Assembly: GCA_947497145.1 (NCBI GenBank)
Contig: CANMFQ010000015.1
Coordinates: forward strand, 1 to 64,000
Source: an uncultured Flavobacteriaceae bacterium
GTDB lineage: Bacteria > Bacteroidota > Bacteroidia > Flavobacteriales > Flavobacteriaceae
Reading direction: 5' to 3'
Length of the DNA stretch: 64,000 nt
A model generated the notes under the pieces. That model had not been told where the DNA came from, made no database searches, and worked only from the letters and a program-made list of their open reading frames with translations. The translations under genes and the position numbers were made by a program. Of the stretch, positions 1 through 10,739 are shown piece after piece; the first letter of the stretch is position 1; every line of letters starts with the position of its first letter.

Positions 1-1520
1 AATTCCGCAAATAATGCTGTTTCTGTAAGCGTATCTCCCGCACAAATCGATAACGCCCCATCTGTTCCGGCATTAGACGGAGATTCCACAGTTATAGTAA
101 TGGTAGCCGTATCATCTGGACAATTTGAATTATCAGCAGCTACAGTATAAATTATGTCATAATTCCCAGCACTTAATCCAGACGTATTGAAATTATTACC
201 TGAAAGTCCACCACTAGCTGTAGCCTCAGAAAAAGAACCGCCAGAAACACTCACCAATGTAGTTAAATCAATAGTTTCTCCTGCACAGGCTGACTCATTT
301 CCATCAATACCTGCTTCTGGCTTTGGTGTAATCACAACAACTATCTCTCTAAAAGGTCTACAACTAGGATCTGTTAAATCTGCATCATCAGTATCTAAAA
401 TTGCATATACATAATACGTACCCGCAGTAGCAAAGTTTATTCCTGTACTTGATGTTGCAGTACCGCCTACTGGGGTAACAGCCGTACCAATTTGCGTACC
501 TCCTGTATACGGGTTGGTTTGTTGTGTTGTAAAATATACAAACGCTATATCTATATCATTACTATCAGTAGTTACCGATAACGTTTGACCTTGGTCATCT
601 ATACATTTGCTAATATCTGCCGTTTCATTACTTAATGTAGGACAGGTGAAACAATCATCATTTATGGTAATTTTAAAGTCATCAGTAACCGTACAAGTAT
701 AACCAACATTGGAAGTTGCATCATAAGTATATTTAAAAACAAACTCATCACCATTGGAACCATTCAAAGAATAAGAAGCAGGATTGGCAATAGCAACACC
801 ATCTACAGTCCAAGTTCCTCCTGTTTGACCTGCTGGCTCTAAATCTGTTAAATTTATATTTTTAGGCAAATCGGATTCACACTCCGTTTGATCCATTCCA
901 ACAGACAAACTTGGCGGTTGATTAATTTCAACATCATTAATAGAAACAGGACCTTTACCAGGTCTCGTAATAACCACAGCATACTGAGTAACACCAGGAG
1001 GAGCAATAATACATAAGTCCGAAAAATTTTCAGAATCCAAAGACCCCAATGTCTTCCATTGACCCGGATTATCGGGGTCTTCAACCCATATGCATGTATT
1101 TCCTAAAGCTTCACCACATCCCTGTCTTGGCGAAAAACAAAATTGCACTCCACATCCGTCTTGCCCACCATCAAGTCCTGTAAATAAAAATGACCCAGCG
1201 CCGCCTTCGGTATCCTTACCAGGATCATTACCAATACAAAAATCATCTCCTGGACCAACAGTTGCTGTAGCAATTTCTAGTGTAGCACCATAATTTGCAT
1301 TATAAGCGTCTGCCACTGAAAAAGATGGCATATCATCATTATTGTGCGGACAAGGAATTATTTGCGCACTTACAGTATTAGGCATAAAATAGAACCCAAA
1401 CAATAGTAATGCACAAATATATTTAAGCCTGCCCCTATTATTAATAGGTACGGAGCAGTTTTTAGAGACCTGAACTAAGTCCCTTAAAGTTTTAGTAAAT
1501 AATAACGTAAAGTTCCCCAT
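1..1520 (-). CDS. Large secreted repeat protein, N-terminal part (runs off the left edge)
   Basis: The minus-strand frame is open from an ATG at 1518-1520 to the window edge, about 506 residues, so the C-terminus is missing. After a long basic N-region (about 33 residues) there is a hydrophobic stretch ending VSAQ, a plausible extended signal peptide of the kind seen on very large Bacteroidota surface proteins. The mature part is rich in Asp, Gly, Thr and Cys. It then enters repeating modules of roughly 80-90 residues that begin AG(I/T)DG..(S/I)CAG(E/D)T and end in TITITV-like beta strands, resembling PKD/Ig-like modules of SprB-type gliding adhesins and other type IX-secreted proteins. The C-terminal sorting domain, which would decide the secretion route, lies outside the window. 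Function as adhesin or surface filament is inference; the secreted, modular nature is visible in the sequence. Confidence 0.8.
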   Translation of the reverse strand, partial: MGNFTLLFTKTLRDLVQVSKNCSVPINNRGRLKYICALLLFGFYFMPNTVSAQIIPCPHNNDDMPSFSVADAYNANYGATLEIATATVGPGDDFCIGNDPGKDTEGGAGSFLFTGLDGGQDGCGVQFCFSPRQGCGEALGNTCIWVEDPDNPGQWKTLGSLDSENFSDLCIIAPPGVTQYAVVITRPGKGPVSINDVEINQPPSLSVGMDQTECESDLPKNINLTDLEPAGQTGGTWTVDGVAIANPASYSLNGSNGDEFVFKYTYDATSNVGYTCTVTDDFKITINDDCFTCPTLSNETADISKCIDDQGQTLSVTTDSNDIDIAFVYFTTQQTNPYTGGTQIGTAVTPVGGTATSSTGINFATAGTYYVYAILDTDDADLTDPSCRPFREIVVVITPKPEAGIDGNESACAGETIDLTTLVSVSGGSFSEATASGGLSGNNFNTSGLSAGNYDIIYTVAADNSNCPDDTATITITVESPSNAGTDGALSICAGDTLTETALFAE

Positions 1521-1937
1521 AGTATAGTTTTTTAGTGGGTGGTTAGTACTATACCATAGCAAAAGCCTTAAGATTCATAAAGAGATAAGAGGTGGGGCCA
1601 ATATCAACAATGAAAAAAAATCAACTAGTTTGAAACAAGTTCAAACTATTAAAAATGGGGGGGACATTACTAAACATGCTCAGGTTTACACCTAAAACAC
1701 TTTGAATCAGTTATAAAAACACTGTATAGTTTAATACAAGTCCAAACTATTATAAATGGGGGAGATTAATAATAAAGATTTACGCTAACAATTAGAAGCA
1801 ACTAGGTGTAAAAAATACACGTCGCCGTCAAACTAGAAAAGCTTACTTAAATCTGTTTTGTAAATATTATGTTAAAATACACTTTAAGCAGAATTTATCG
1901 ATGAAATGCATATATATTCTTTGAAATACACAAAATA
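1521..1937. other. Upstream region of the secreted repeat protein with an imperfect direct repeat
   Basis: No gene is visible. The region separates the start of the surface-protein gene from the yidC terminator. It holds two related blocks about 101 bp apart, 1635-1669 and 1736-1769, sharing an acaagtycaaactatta core followed by aaatggggg. No good TAnnTTTG promoter was found for the minus-strand gene. Confidence 0.5.
1635..1769. repeat. Imperfect direct repeat pair, 101-bp period
   Basis: Copy 1 (1635-1669) and copy 2 (1736-1769) differ at a few positions over about 34 bp. Both contain caa(a)ctatta and end in a run of Gs. They sit 115-250 bases upstream of the surface-protein start, so they could be paired binding sites or a decayed duplication. 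Confidence 0.5.
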
Positions 1938-1959
1938 GCTCCTTTTTGCCAAAAGGAGC
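1931..1959 (-). terminator. Intrinsic terminator of yidC
   Basis: Arms GCTCCTTTT (1938-1946) and AAAAGGAGC (1951-1959) with a 4-base loop are followed on the minus strand by TATTTTG. It lies 25 bases past the yidC stop. Confidence 0.8.
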
Positions 1960-1983
1960 GCTTACTATTATTGAACAACAGTA

Positions 1984-3855
1984 CTATTTTCTTCCTGCTT
2001 TCTTCTGTTCTTCAGCCTGTTCCATCATTTCGCGCATTTTCTTTTGAAATTTACTCTCCTTCTTGGGCTTCTTTTTATTCTCTTGAATTTGCGCATGCAG
2101 TTTATCATTATCAATGATAACATTCTTTATCACCAGCATAATACCAATTGTAATTAAGTTTGATATGAAGTAATACAAACTTAATCCACTCGCATAATTA
2201 TTAAAGAATATTAACATCATAAATGGCATTAAATACATAATAAACTTCATATTAGGCATACCTGGTTGCTGTGGCATATTTTGCCCTGTAGTCATCATCA
2301 TATAAAAGAAGATGGCAATAGAAGCTAAAATTGGAAACAAACTCATGTGATTACCATAAAAAGTTGAAATCACAGGAATATGGGTTGTCCATTCAAAAAT
2401 TGAATCATAAGAAGAAAGATCTTCTGCCCATAAAAATGATTTTTGACGTAGCGCAAATGAGGTCGGAAAAAACATAAAAAGCGCATAAAAAATAGGCATT
2501 TGTATCAATGCAGGAACACAACCACTGAGGGGGCTTACGCCTGCCTTGCTATTGAGCTTCATAGTTTCTTGTTGCCTTTTCATGGCATTGTCTTTATACT
2601 TCTCGGTTATCTCAGCAATCTCAGGTTTTAAGATTTTCATCTTTGCCTGTGATAAATATGATTTATACGTTACCGGAGACATTGCCAAACGCACTAAAAT
2701 AGTCATTAGAATAATGGCAATACCTGCTGGAAAAAAATCACTTAAAAAAGAATAAAATGGTGTAAATACATAACGGTTAATCCAACCAAAAATACCCCAT
2801 CCCCAGTAAATAGTATCTTCCAATTCATATTGGTCATACTTTTTCAGCACCTCAACATCGGCTGGCCCATAATACCAGTTTAAATTTTCAGAAAGTTCAC
2901 CACCTTCTAAAGTTATCGGAATAGAAACCTCAAAAGCTTTGGTAAAACGCACGGCTTCACTTTCTTCTTCAACTAGATTTGTTGAGCGCAGACTTGCCGT
3001 TTTAAAATTCTTTTTGGTAGCTAAAATTGAAGTAAAAAAGTGTTGCTTAAGCGAAATCCATTTTACATCGTTTTCTATCTCATCATCATCCCCATTAGCA
3101 GATAGATAATCAATTTTACCATCTTCATAGTTATACATCATCTCTGTATAACGGTTCTCATATTTTACGCTTTTACTATGGCGAATTCCTTTTAAAAGCC
3201 AATCCATTTTTATAGGTTGCCCTTCTTTAATTACGCCATTAAGCCCTTGTGAACGCACCGTAAAATCAACCATATAATCATTTGGTTTCATTTCATAACG
3301 GTATTCTAAAAACTTATTAGGCGCTATTTTCGCCTTCATAGATAACACTTGATTTTCCCCATTTTTAGATATACTAGGCTCAAAATAGAGATCTTTAGTA
3401 TTGAGGGTTCTGTTGTCAGTGGTGGTAAATGTAAGCCCGAATGAGGCATTCCCATCTTTAATTAAATAAACTGGGATAGAATCATAGGTGTTAAACTGTG
3501 CCATTTTAGCCTCAATAATCTGCCCACCCTTGTTGCTGATTTCTAAATACAACAAATCATTTTCTAATTTGGTGGTACCATCAGACGGTTTTGTATACCC
3601 AAAGGCTCCCAGACTGCTTTGGTAATTTGCTACCGCTGTAGAATCTTGAAGATTAATTGCTGTGTCTTGTGTTCTTGTATTGTCTTGAACCGTATTTTCC
3701 TCAGCTTTATTTTGCGTTGCTAATTGCTCCTGTTTTGCTTTCTCTGCCTCTATTTCTTCTGGAGTTGGCTGGTTTTGGTAAAACATTAATAAGATTAAAC
3801 CAAAAATAAGCACAAAGCCAATGATAGAATTAATATCTAATTTCTTTTCCTCCAT
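1984..3855 (-). CDS. yidC: Membrane protein insertase YidC
   Basis: This 623-residue protein inserts and folds inner-membrane proteins, alone or with SecYEG. It has an N-terminal membrane anchor (about residues 12-26), a large periplasmic beta-rich domain (about 55-360), then the conserved YidC/Oxa1 core from about 370 to 570 with five hydrophobic segments. In the core, the cytoplasmic loop between TM2 and TM3 carries the usual KSYLSQAKMK...KPE and QMPIFYALF motifs. The C-terminus is a long Lys-rich tail, as in Bacteroidota YidC, which may contact ribosomes. Length and layout match the Gram-negative long form. It follows pyrG by 82 bases on the same strand and ends in its own terminator, so it is probably cotranscribed with pyrG or has a promoter in that gap. 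Confidence 0.97.
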   Translation of the reverse strand: MEEKKLDINSIIGFVLIFGLILLMFYQNQPTPEEIEAEKAKQEQLATQNKAEENTVQDNTRTQDTAINLQDSTAVANYQSSLGAFGYTKPSDGTTKLENDLLYLEISNKGGQIIEAKMAQFNTYDSIPVYLIKDGNASFGLTFTTTDNRTLNTKDLYFEPSISKNGENQVLSMKAKIAPNKFLEYRYEMKPNDYMVDFTVRSQGLNGVIKEGQPIKMDWLLKGIRHSKSVKYENRYTEMMYNYEDGKIDYLSANGDDDEIENDVKWISLKQHFFTSILATKKNFKTASLRSTNLVEEESEAVRFTKAFEVSIPITLEGGELSENLNWYYGPADVEVLKKYDQYELEDTIYWGWGIFGWINRYVFTPFYSFLSDFFPAGIAIILMTILVRLAMSPVTYKSYLSQAKMKILKPEIAEITEKYKDNAMKRQQETMKLNSKAGVSPLSGCVPALIQMPIFYALFMFFPTSFALRQKSFLWAEDLSSYDSIFEWTTHIPVISTFYGNHMSLFPILASIAIFFYMMMTTGQNMPQQPGMPNMKFIMYLMPFMMLIFFNNYASGLSLYYFISNLITIGIMLVIKNVIIDNDKLHAQIQENKKKPKKESKFQKKMREMMEQAEEQKKAGRK

Positions 3856-3937
3856 CTAAATAAACTAAATTGGTGAATGTATGTTTTGTTGTTCTGAGCT
3901 GCCTGAGCTTAATCAAATATATGCCCAATTGTTTGGT

Positions 3938-5629
<1,692 letters not shown>

Positions 5630-5872
5630 TCATAGCTTATGTCTAGGAAAATCTTTTTGTATTCTTCTTATGAGCGGTTCTAGTCCATTTACTTTGATTT
5701 CAAACATCGATTTTAATAGTATGCCAAGCTTCCCTTCAGGAAAACCCTTTTGATGAAACCACACCAAATAAGGTTCAGGTAAATCTACCAAATAACGCCC
5801 TTTAAATTTTCCAAAAGGCATACGATAATGCGCCAATTCAATCAGTTTTTCTTTATCAGGGGTAATGTTCAT
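5630..5872 (-). CDS. DUF3820 family small protein
   Basis: This 80-residue protein contains the MPFGKFKG and YLVWFHQKGFPEGKLG signatures of DUF3820, a small family of unknown biochemical role that is widespread in Bacteroidota and Gammaproteobacteria. It has no signal peptide or membrane segment and is basic, so it is probably cytosolic. It is the first gene of the minus-strand run leading into pyrG and yidC. Length matches the family (about 70-80 residues). Confidence 0.88.
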   Translation of the reverse strand: MNITPDKEKLIELAHYRMPFGKFKGRYLVDLPEPYLVWFHQKGFPEGKLGILLKSMFEIKVNGLEPLIRRIQKDFPRHKL

Positions 5873-6431
5873 AGACTAGTCATTAGTGCAATGATAGGTA
5901 AACTCATTTTGAAAACGCTAAAAGTAAAGCAATTTAACCTGTATTATCTACTTTTTTTTACTGCACCGTATAGTTTCTGGCTATATTGAGAAAAGAGAAG
6001 GGAGAATCAAGAGCCAAGAATCAAGAGCCAAGACTAATGTACATTTGGTTAAGAAAAAAGTCCCTGTTCTCGAATCTTTCCGTGTGGAGAAGTGAAGCAG
6101 AGAGCAGAGAGAGAGTAGATAAGAGTCAAGACCGCTGCGCTCCATGAAAAAAGAACAGTTTCTTTAGTTCTTTTTCTTGGTTCTTGTTTCCCCAAGAAAA
6201 TAATACCGATGAGAAACAATCCAGATAGTACTGTTTTTAACAATGAAATTAATACCTAAAAACGGTCAACTATAATCAGGGAAATTCAACAGTGTACATC
6301 CCAACTAATTAGGTGGTCTTATGAAGTTACTTTTACGGTAAGCTAAAAAAAGTTTTAAAAAATAGTATATTGAATGCCCAAAAGCGTGTAAATTACAACC
6401 AGATTACCATCCATTTAAATACTATACAGAA
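5873..6431. other. Intergenic region carrying a dispersed palindromic element
   Basis: No credible gene. The middle part (about 5988-6204) is a GA-rich then CT-rich element related to the one at 24.5 kb. The right end is AT-rich leader for the exported isomerase-like gene. A 64-codon open frame inside the element (6049-6243, minus) is judged spurious. Confidence 0.7.
5988..6204. repeat. Dispersed palindromic element, copy A
   Basis: It begins with purine-rich GAGAAGGGAGAATCAAGAG, includes a 14-bp tandem repeat AATCAAGAGCCAAG (6005-6018 and 6019-6032), and holds a 34-base core at 6127-6160 (CAAGACCGCTGCGCTC then CATGAAAAAAGAACAGTT) that matches copy B at 24510-24543 with one difference. The core is followed by pyrimidine-rich sequence complementary in type to the left half (GTTCTTTTTCTTGGTTC). 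GAAAAAAGAAC and GTTCTTTTTC can pair around 6146-6176. The right-hand AGCGCAGCGGT arm found in copy B is missing here, so this copy looks decayed. Confidence 0.75.
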
Positions 6432-7301
6432 ATGAAACGAAGAAACTTCATAGGTACATCAGCCGCAGCATCTGTTGGGCTTTTTACCGCAAAAACTAGT
6501 GCCGCTATGCCAAAAAACGAAGAAGAAATAGAATTACTCAAAGGGAATATAAACCATAGTGCTTGCAGATGGTGCTATAGCAAAATTCCGATGGAGGAAT
6601 TTCTTAAAAATTTAAACGATTTAGGCGTAAAAGCAATGGATTTAACAGGCCCTGAAGACTGGCCGTTGATGAAAAAATACAATATTCACGCTTCTATGTG
6701 CTGGGGTGCTGGCATGGGGATTGAAAAAGGATGGAACGACCCTAGTTTGCACGAAGCATTAATTGCTGATTACCAAAAAATAATCCCAAAAGTAGCTGAG
6801 GCCGGCTATACCAACCTGATATGTTTTAGTGGAAACAGAAATGGCATGGATGATGAAGTAGGACTTAAAAACTGCGCTGAAGGATTAAAAAAAATTATGC
6901 CTTTAGCAGAAAAACATGGTGTGGTGCTACAAATGGAATTATTAAATTCGAAAGTTGACCACAAAGATTATATGTGTGACCATTCAGCATGGGGCGTAGC
7001 CTTATGCAAAGCTATAGGTTCAGAAAACTTTAAATTGCTGTACGATATTTATCATATGCAAATTATGGAAGGTGACATTATTCGCACCATTCAAGAGTTT
7101 CATCCCTATTTTGGTCACTACCATACTGGCGGAAATCCAGGACGTCATGAAATTAATGATACCCAAGAATTGTTTTATCCTGCTATTATGAAAGCCATTA
7201 TTGAAACAGGCTTTAAAGGTCATGTTGCTCAAGAGTTTATTCCTACTTGGCAAGACCCTATTGCAGCCCTAAAAGAAGGAATTAGCATTTGTGACGTATA
7301 A
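6432..7301 (+). CDS. Tat-exported sugar isomerase-like TIM-barrel protein (hydroxypyruvate isomerase family)
   Basis: The 289-residue protein starts with a twin-arginine signal (KRRNFIGTSAAASVGLF, cleavage near residue 25). The rest fits the AP endonuclease 2/xylose isomerase-like TIM barrel: MDLTGPEDWPLMKKY, NLICFSGNRNGMDDE, MELLNSKVDHKDYMCD, LLYDIYHMQIMEGD, HYHTGGNPGRHEI and VAQEFIPTW. These supply the Glu, Asp, His and Glu metal ligands of Hyi/OtnI-like isomerases. It is therefore probably a metal-dependent isomerase or epimerase of a small sugar or keto acid acting in the periplasm; the actual substrate cannot be read. It stands alone with its own strong terminator. Confidence 0.85.
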   Translation: MKRRNFIGTSAAASVGLFTAKTSAAMPKNEEEIELLKGNINHSACRWCYSKIPMEEFLKNLNDLGVKAMDLTGPEDWPLMKKYNIHASMCWGAGMGIEKGWNDPSLHEALIADYQKIIPKVAEAGYTNLICFSGNRNGMDDEVGLKNCAEGLKKIMPLAEKHGVVLQMELLNSKVDHKDYMCDHSAWGVALCKAIGSENFKLLYDIYHMQIMEGDIIRTIQEFHPYFGHYHTGGNPGRHEINDTQELFYPAIMKAIIETGFKGHVAQEFIPTWQDPIAALKEGISICDV

Positions 7302-7315
7302 AACACCACAACTAT

Positions 7316-7369
7316 AAAGTCTTATAGCTGTATAAATCTATTTGTACAGCTATAAGACTTTGTTTTTTT
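7316..7369 (+). terminator. Intrinsic terminator of the isomerase-like gene
   Basis: A 17-bp perfect stem (7316-7332 with 7345-7361, 12-base loop) is followed by GTTTTTTT. It lies 14 bases past the stop codon. Confidence 0.88.
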
Positions 7370-7461
7370 AACTCCGCTACTTCTTAATACTTGGTTAGCC
7401 ATACCCAAAAAGTAAATTTGCTTCTATTACTGACCAAACACTATCGCTGCTTCAAACTGCT

Positions 7462-7998
7462 TTATTTTAAAGCCGCTTCAATTTTCTTGTTCCAACGTAA
7501 CTGTTGCACGCTATCGCGAGAAAAATCAGTTTCAGCATCATATTGATTTTGAAACTCATTAAGCTCATTATTAATTTGGTTGTATATACCCCTAACCCGA
7601 GCTTTAACATTACTACGGGTAAATGTCAATTGTGATAAGCGTTTTTTCAATTTTCTTGCGTAAAGCTCTGAAATATCAAAATGGAGTTGTTCATGACCCA
7701 AAATAAGTGAATCACATATTTTAGGTTTATACCACGATTTATGTGGATAAAAATGGGTGACAATATCAAAAGTAACAGTAGTATTTTTACCATCGCTCAT
7801 TACCCTATATTTGTAAGTAATACCACTCGCGGTAACTGCTGCTGCTCCATTTAAAGCTGGAGGCTTAGCTTTAAAGTCACTCCATGATAAACGCTCGTTT
7901 TCTTGCCATAAAATAATCTCATCATCTTGCAAAGGTTGAAAACTAAGCAACCCAAAAATCACAAAAACAACACTATATTTTAAACTTGTCTTATGCAT
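7462..7998 (-). CDS. DUF922 putative secreted Zn-dependent protease
   Basis: The 178-residue protein has an N-terminal hydrophobic signal (about residues 8-21). It carries HEQLHFD at 102-108, an HExxH metal-binding motif (His102, Glu103, His106) characteristic of DUF922 (putative secreted Zn-dependent protease). An LSWSDFKAKPP segment after the signal peptide is also typical of the Bacteroidota members. A catalytic role is inferred from the motif only; no substrate is known. It stands alone, 135 bases downstream of the osmC-like stop on the same strand. Confidence 0.82.
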   Translation of the reverse strand: MHKTSLKYSVVFVIFGLLSFQPLQDDEIILWQENERLSWSDFKAKPPALNGAAAVTASGITYKYRVMSDGKNTTVTFDIVTHFYPHKSWYKPKICDSLILGHEQLHFDISELYARKLKKRLSQLTFTRSNVKARVRGIYNQINNELNEFQNQYDAETDFSRDSVQQLRWNKKIEAALK

Positions 7999-8132
7999 TA
8001 AAAAATCTATTACGACTTTAAATTTCTTAAAAATTTACCGCTGTATCGACCTTTTAACTTCACATAGCTAGGTTATGCTAAAAACGCAATAACCACTGTT
8101 ATTTCACATCAAAGACTGATAACGAAATCTGC

Positions 8133-8537
8133 TTACAACACCCAATTAAATGTAATGACTTTTTCAATATCAGGATGCAAGCTATAATGTACCGGACATG
8201 TATTTGCGGTATGCTCTAAAATTTTTCTATCTTTCTCTGAAACAACGGCAGGAAGACTTAATACTATTTCAATTTTAGAAATACGCCTAGGGTTAGCAGC
8301 CATATGCTTCGTAACCTCAGCCGTAGTATTAACCAAGTCAACACCTAGCCCATTAGCTTTCATTCCCATCATTGTAACAATACAACTTGCTAAACCCGTT
8401 GCTACGGTATCTGTTGGCGAGAAAGCTTGCCCTAAACCATTATTATCAACAGGGGCGTCAGTAATAAAAGAATCCCCTGAACGAAGGTGAACGCAGGTGG
8501 TTCGCAATTCTCCAGTATAGGTAACCTTTGCTGTCAT
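8133..8537 (-). CDS. OsmC family peroxiredoxin-like protein
   Basis: At 134 residues this matches OsmC/Ohr-type thiol peroxidases, with the two family cysteines in GLASCIVTMMG (about residue 52) and NTCPVHYSLHPD (about 114). The sequence resembles the YhfA-like branch more than classical Ohr. It probably reduces organic hydroperoxides in the cytosol. It begins 7 bases after the LysM/PBP1 gene and is the last gene of the guaA unit. In this organism the reducing thiol could be bacillithiol, given bshC nearby, but that is inference. Confidence 0.88.
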   Translation of the reverse strand: MTAKVTYTGELRTTCVHLRSGDSFITDAPVDNNGLGQAFSPTDTVATGLASCIVTMMGMKANGLGVDLVNTTAEVTKHMAANPRRISKIEIVLSLPAVVSEKDRKILEHTANTCPVHYSLHPDIEKVITFNWVL

Positions 8538-8544
8538 ACACTTT

Positions 8545-10737
8545 TTATTTAATTGCTTTTATACGCATATCATCATAAGACAATATGTAAGAAGCTTGAT
8601 TAAAATAGCCCGAAACCAAATCTTTCTTGTACGAAAATTTATTACCTGTGTATTCCGTTTGACCAATTAATTTTGATGCTTCAATCAAGTTATTTTTATA
8701 CGCCAATTTTAACAGTAAATCATAAGTTAAATCAAAACCACGTACCGCATACTTATCTGGAGTATCACCAAATTTCTTGCGGTAGCGCTTTGTAAAAGAA
8801 TTATTACCCACTTCTCTATATGCCGATGGGTAGGTAAATTTTAAATTTGATAAATGGGTACTTGAAATAATATCATTTTCAAAGGCTTTGTTTTTATCGG
8901 TGGTAAACATTTTCATCATTACCTTCTCCTCACCTTGATTTTCAGCATCAAGTGCTGAATTTTGGAAGGAATTTAATATTGATGTAACACTAGAGGCTAA
9001 TTTAAAATTATCCGTTTCTACAATAACCCAGTTTTCAACATCTGTCGATAAGATTTCTGCCAATTTTTCACGACGGATACCTATATTTTTTTTCTCCTCA
9101 ATAACCTCAACTATTTTTGCATCAGGAAATTGCTGCAATATCCTATTTTTAGTTGCTGCGTTTTTCTTATCAGCAATAACAATTACCTGTTGGTCTGTTT
9201 TATGCTCAGCTATATAATCAAGCATGCGTTTTCGTAGCACTTTTTCTGAAGTATACGAGAAAAACACATTGCTCATACTTAGATTAGTTGATACTGGTAC
9301 TGGAGCAACTACAGGCACTTTTAAACCCGATGCACGCACCGCAACTTCACGTAATGAAGACGCATCTAAAGGGCCAATAATAGCCTGTACATCTGACAAG
9401 TCTTCGCCCAGCAAAATTTCTTTTGTCTTGGCTACACTCAATTGGTTATCAAAAGTTTTTACATCAACAGAAATACCTAAAGACGCAACAGAGTCTAAGG
9501 CTACCAAAGCTCCTGAATACAGCCCGAGACTAATTTTAGCATCGGTTCTTTTTGCTATCATTTTTTTTGCTGCATCCTTATCACTAGAAGCCAAATCTGT
9601 ACGAAAAGGCAGTATAAACATCACCTTAGGCCTGTTTACAATATTAATACTATCGACTAAATTAATTTTATCTAGTACCAGCGCATCTCTCACTTCAAAA
9701 TCACCCACTTGTTCTTTTGGAAGTTTTAAAACCATCCCTGCTTTCAGCCCATCTTTTAATGCCGGATTTAAAGCCAAAAGTTCTTTGTAAGACAGTCCTA
9801 GTTTTCGGGTTAAGTAAAACTCCGTTTGTTTTGGTTTTACTTCATAAAAAATAAAGTTATCTGTATTTACCTCTCCAGCAGCCACAGTACGGCTAGGTAT
9901 ACGAAGCACCATACCTTCTTTCAAGCCTCCCCTTTCTGTAATTTCAGGATTTAATTTTACAATTTCATCAGATTTCAAATTAAACTTTTTCTCCAATTGG
10001 TAAAAATTCATTTTTGGAGGTACCACATAAGATGTATACAATTGTGCAACCTGATTTTGCACCCTTGAACCTGGTCTTTTAGGCATTCTTAACTCCTGCC
10101 CTTCTGCCAAATAACTAGACCCTTTTGCTAAAGCAGGGTTTAAGGCCACCATACTATCTATGGTAATTCCGTATTTATGTGCAATACTCCACCTTGTTTC
10201 CTTTGGTGCTACAACATAGGTTTCAAAATCACCTTCATTCACCATTGCTACATCAGCAGGTTTTACACGTTTATATTTTGGTATGCGTAAAACCATTTTC
10301 TTTTTTAGCTGAGTCGAATACAACTCTTTATTGTATCGCTTGATATCTTCTTCAGTAATACGGTATCGTTTTGATATACTATACAGCGTTTCTTTCCTTT
10401 TCACCTTGTGCGAAGTAAAACCAATAGGCTCTTCTTGAACAGGCATAGAAACTGTTGTTTTTTCCTTTTCACTAGCCATAGTACCCGCTCCTGATTTAAC
10501 AGGAGCTCCGCCGGTTGGTACAACTAAAATTGTATTGGCTTTTAGTTTTTGGCCTTGCTTTATTTCTTTGTTGTAGGTAAGAATACTGCTTGGCGCTACT
10601 TTGTATTGCTTGGCAATACTCTGTAGTGTTTCTCCTTGCTTAACAGCGTGTGTTGTAAATTTCTGCGCAGAGGCAGTAAACCCAACGACTACAAAAAGTA
10701 CTGCTGGTAAAAGTAAATTTTTCAAAAAATGATTCAT
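8545..10737 (-). CDS. PBP1-like and LysM peptidoglycan-binding domain protein
   Basis: This exported protein of 730 residues has a signal peptide (MNHFLKNLLLPAVLF... ending TASAQ), five consecutive LysM modules in about the first 350 residues, each ending in a (V/M)LR(I/M/L)P or VVP-type strand, and a C-terminal domain of about 370 residues resembling a type I periplasmic-binding (ABC substrate-binding) fold, starting PKVMFILPFR. LysM modules bind peptidoglycan glycan chains; the PBP1 domain may sense a ligand or, as in LpoA, regulate cell-wall synthesis, but no direct function is known. An in-frame ATG 12 bases upstream (10749) is inside guaA; the ATG at 10737 is preferred because it starts the signal peptide. 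It lies 2 bases after guaA, so the two are translationally linked. Confidence 0.88.
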   Translation of the reverse strand: MNHFLKNLLLPAVLFVVVGFTASAQKFTTHAVKQGETLQSIAKQYKVAPSSILTYNKEIKQGQKLKANTILVVPTGGAPVKSGAGTMASEKEKTTVSMPVQEEPIGFTSHKVKRKETLYSISKRYRITEEDIKRYNKELYSTQLKKKMVLRIPKYKRVKPADVAMVNEGDFETYVVAPKETRWSIAHKYGITIDSMVALNPALAKGSSYLAEGQELRMPKRPGSRVQNQVAQLYTSYVVPPKMNFYQLEKKFNLKSDEIVKLNPEITERGGLKEGMVLRIPSRTVAAGEVNTDNFIFYEVKPKQTEFYLTRKLGLSYKELLALNPALKDGLKAGMVLKLPKEQVGDFEVRDALVLDKINLVDSINIVNRPKVMFILPFRTDLASSDKDAAKKMIAKRTDAKISLGLYSGALVALDSVASLGISVDVKTFDNQLSVAKTKEILLGEDLSDVQAIIGPLDASSLREVAVRASGLKVPVVAPVPVSTNLSMSNVFFSYTSEKVLRKRMLDYIAEHKTDQQVIVIADKKNAATKNRILQQFPDAKIVEVIEEKKNIGIRREKLAEILSTDVENWVIVETDNFKLASSVTSILNSFQNSALDAENQGEEKVMMKMFTTDKNKAFENDIISSTHLSNLKFTYPSAYREVGNNSFTKRYRKKFGDTPDKYAVRGFDLTYDLLLKLAYKNNLIEASKLIGQTEYTGNKFSYKKDLVSGYFNQASYILSYDDMRIKAIK

Positions 10738-10739
10738 AA

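Noticed and set aside
6049-6243. 64-codon open frame (minus strand) in the 5.9-6.4 kb gap
   Set aside because: It lies inside the dispersed palindromic element, uses the repeat sequence as codons, and has no ribosome-binding or family support.
9224-9790. 188-codon antisense frame opposite the LysM/PBP1 gene
   Set aside because: It is the complementary shadow of a well-supported coding sequence and Ser/Thr-rich as expected for antisense.
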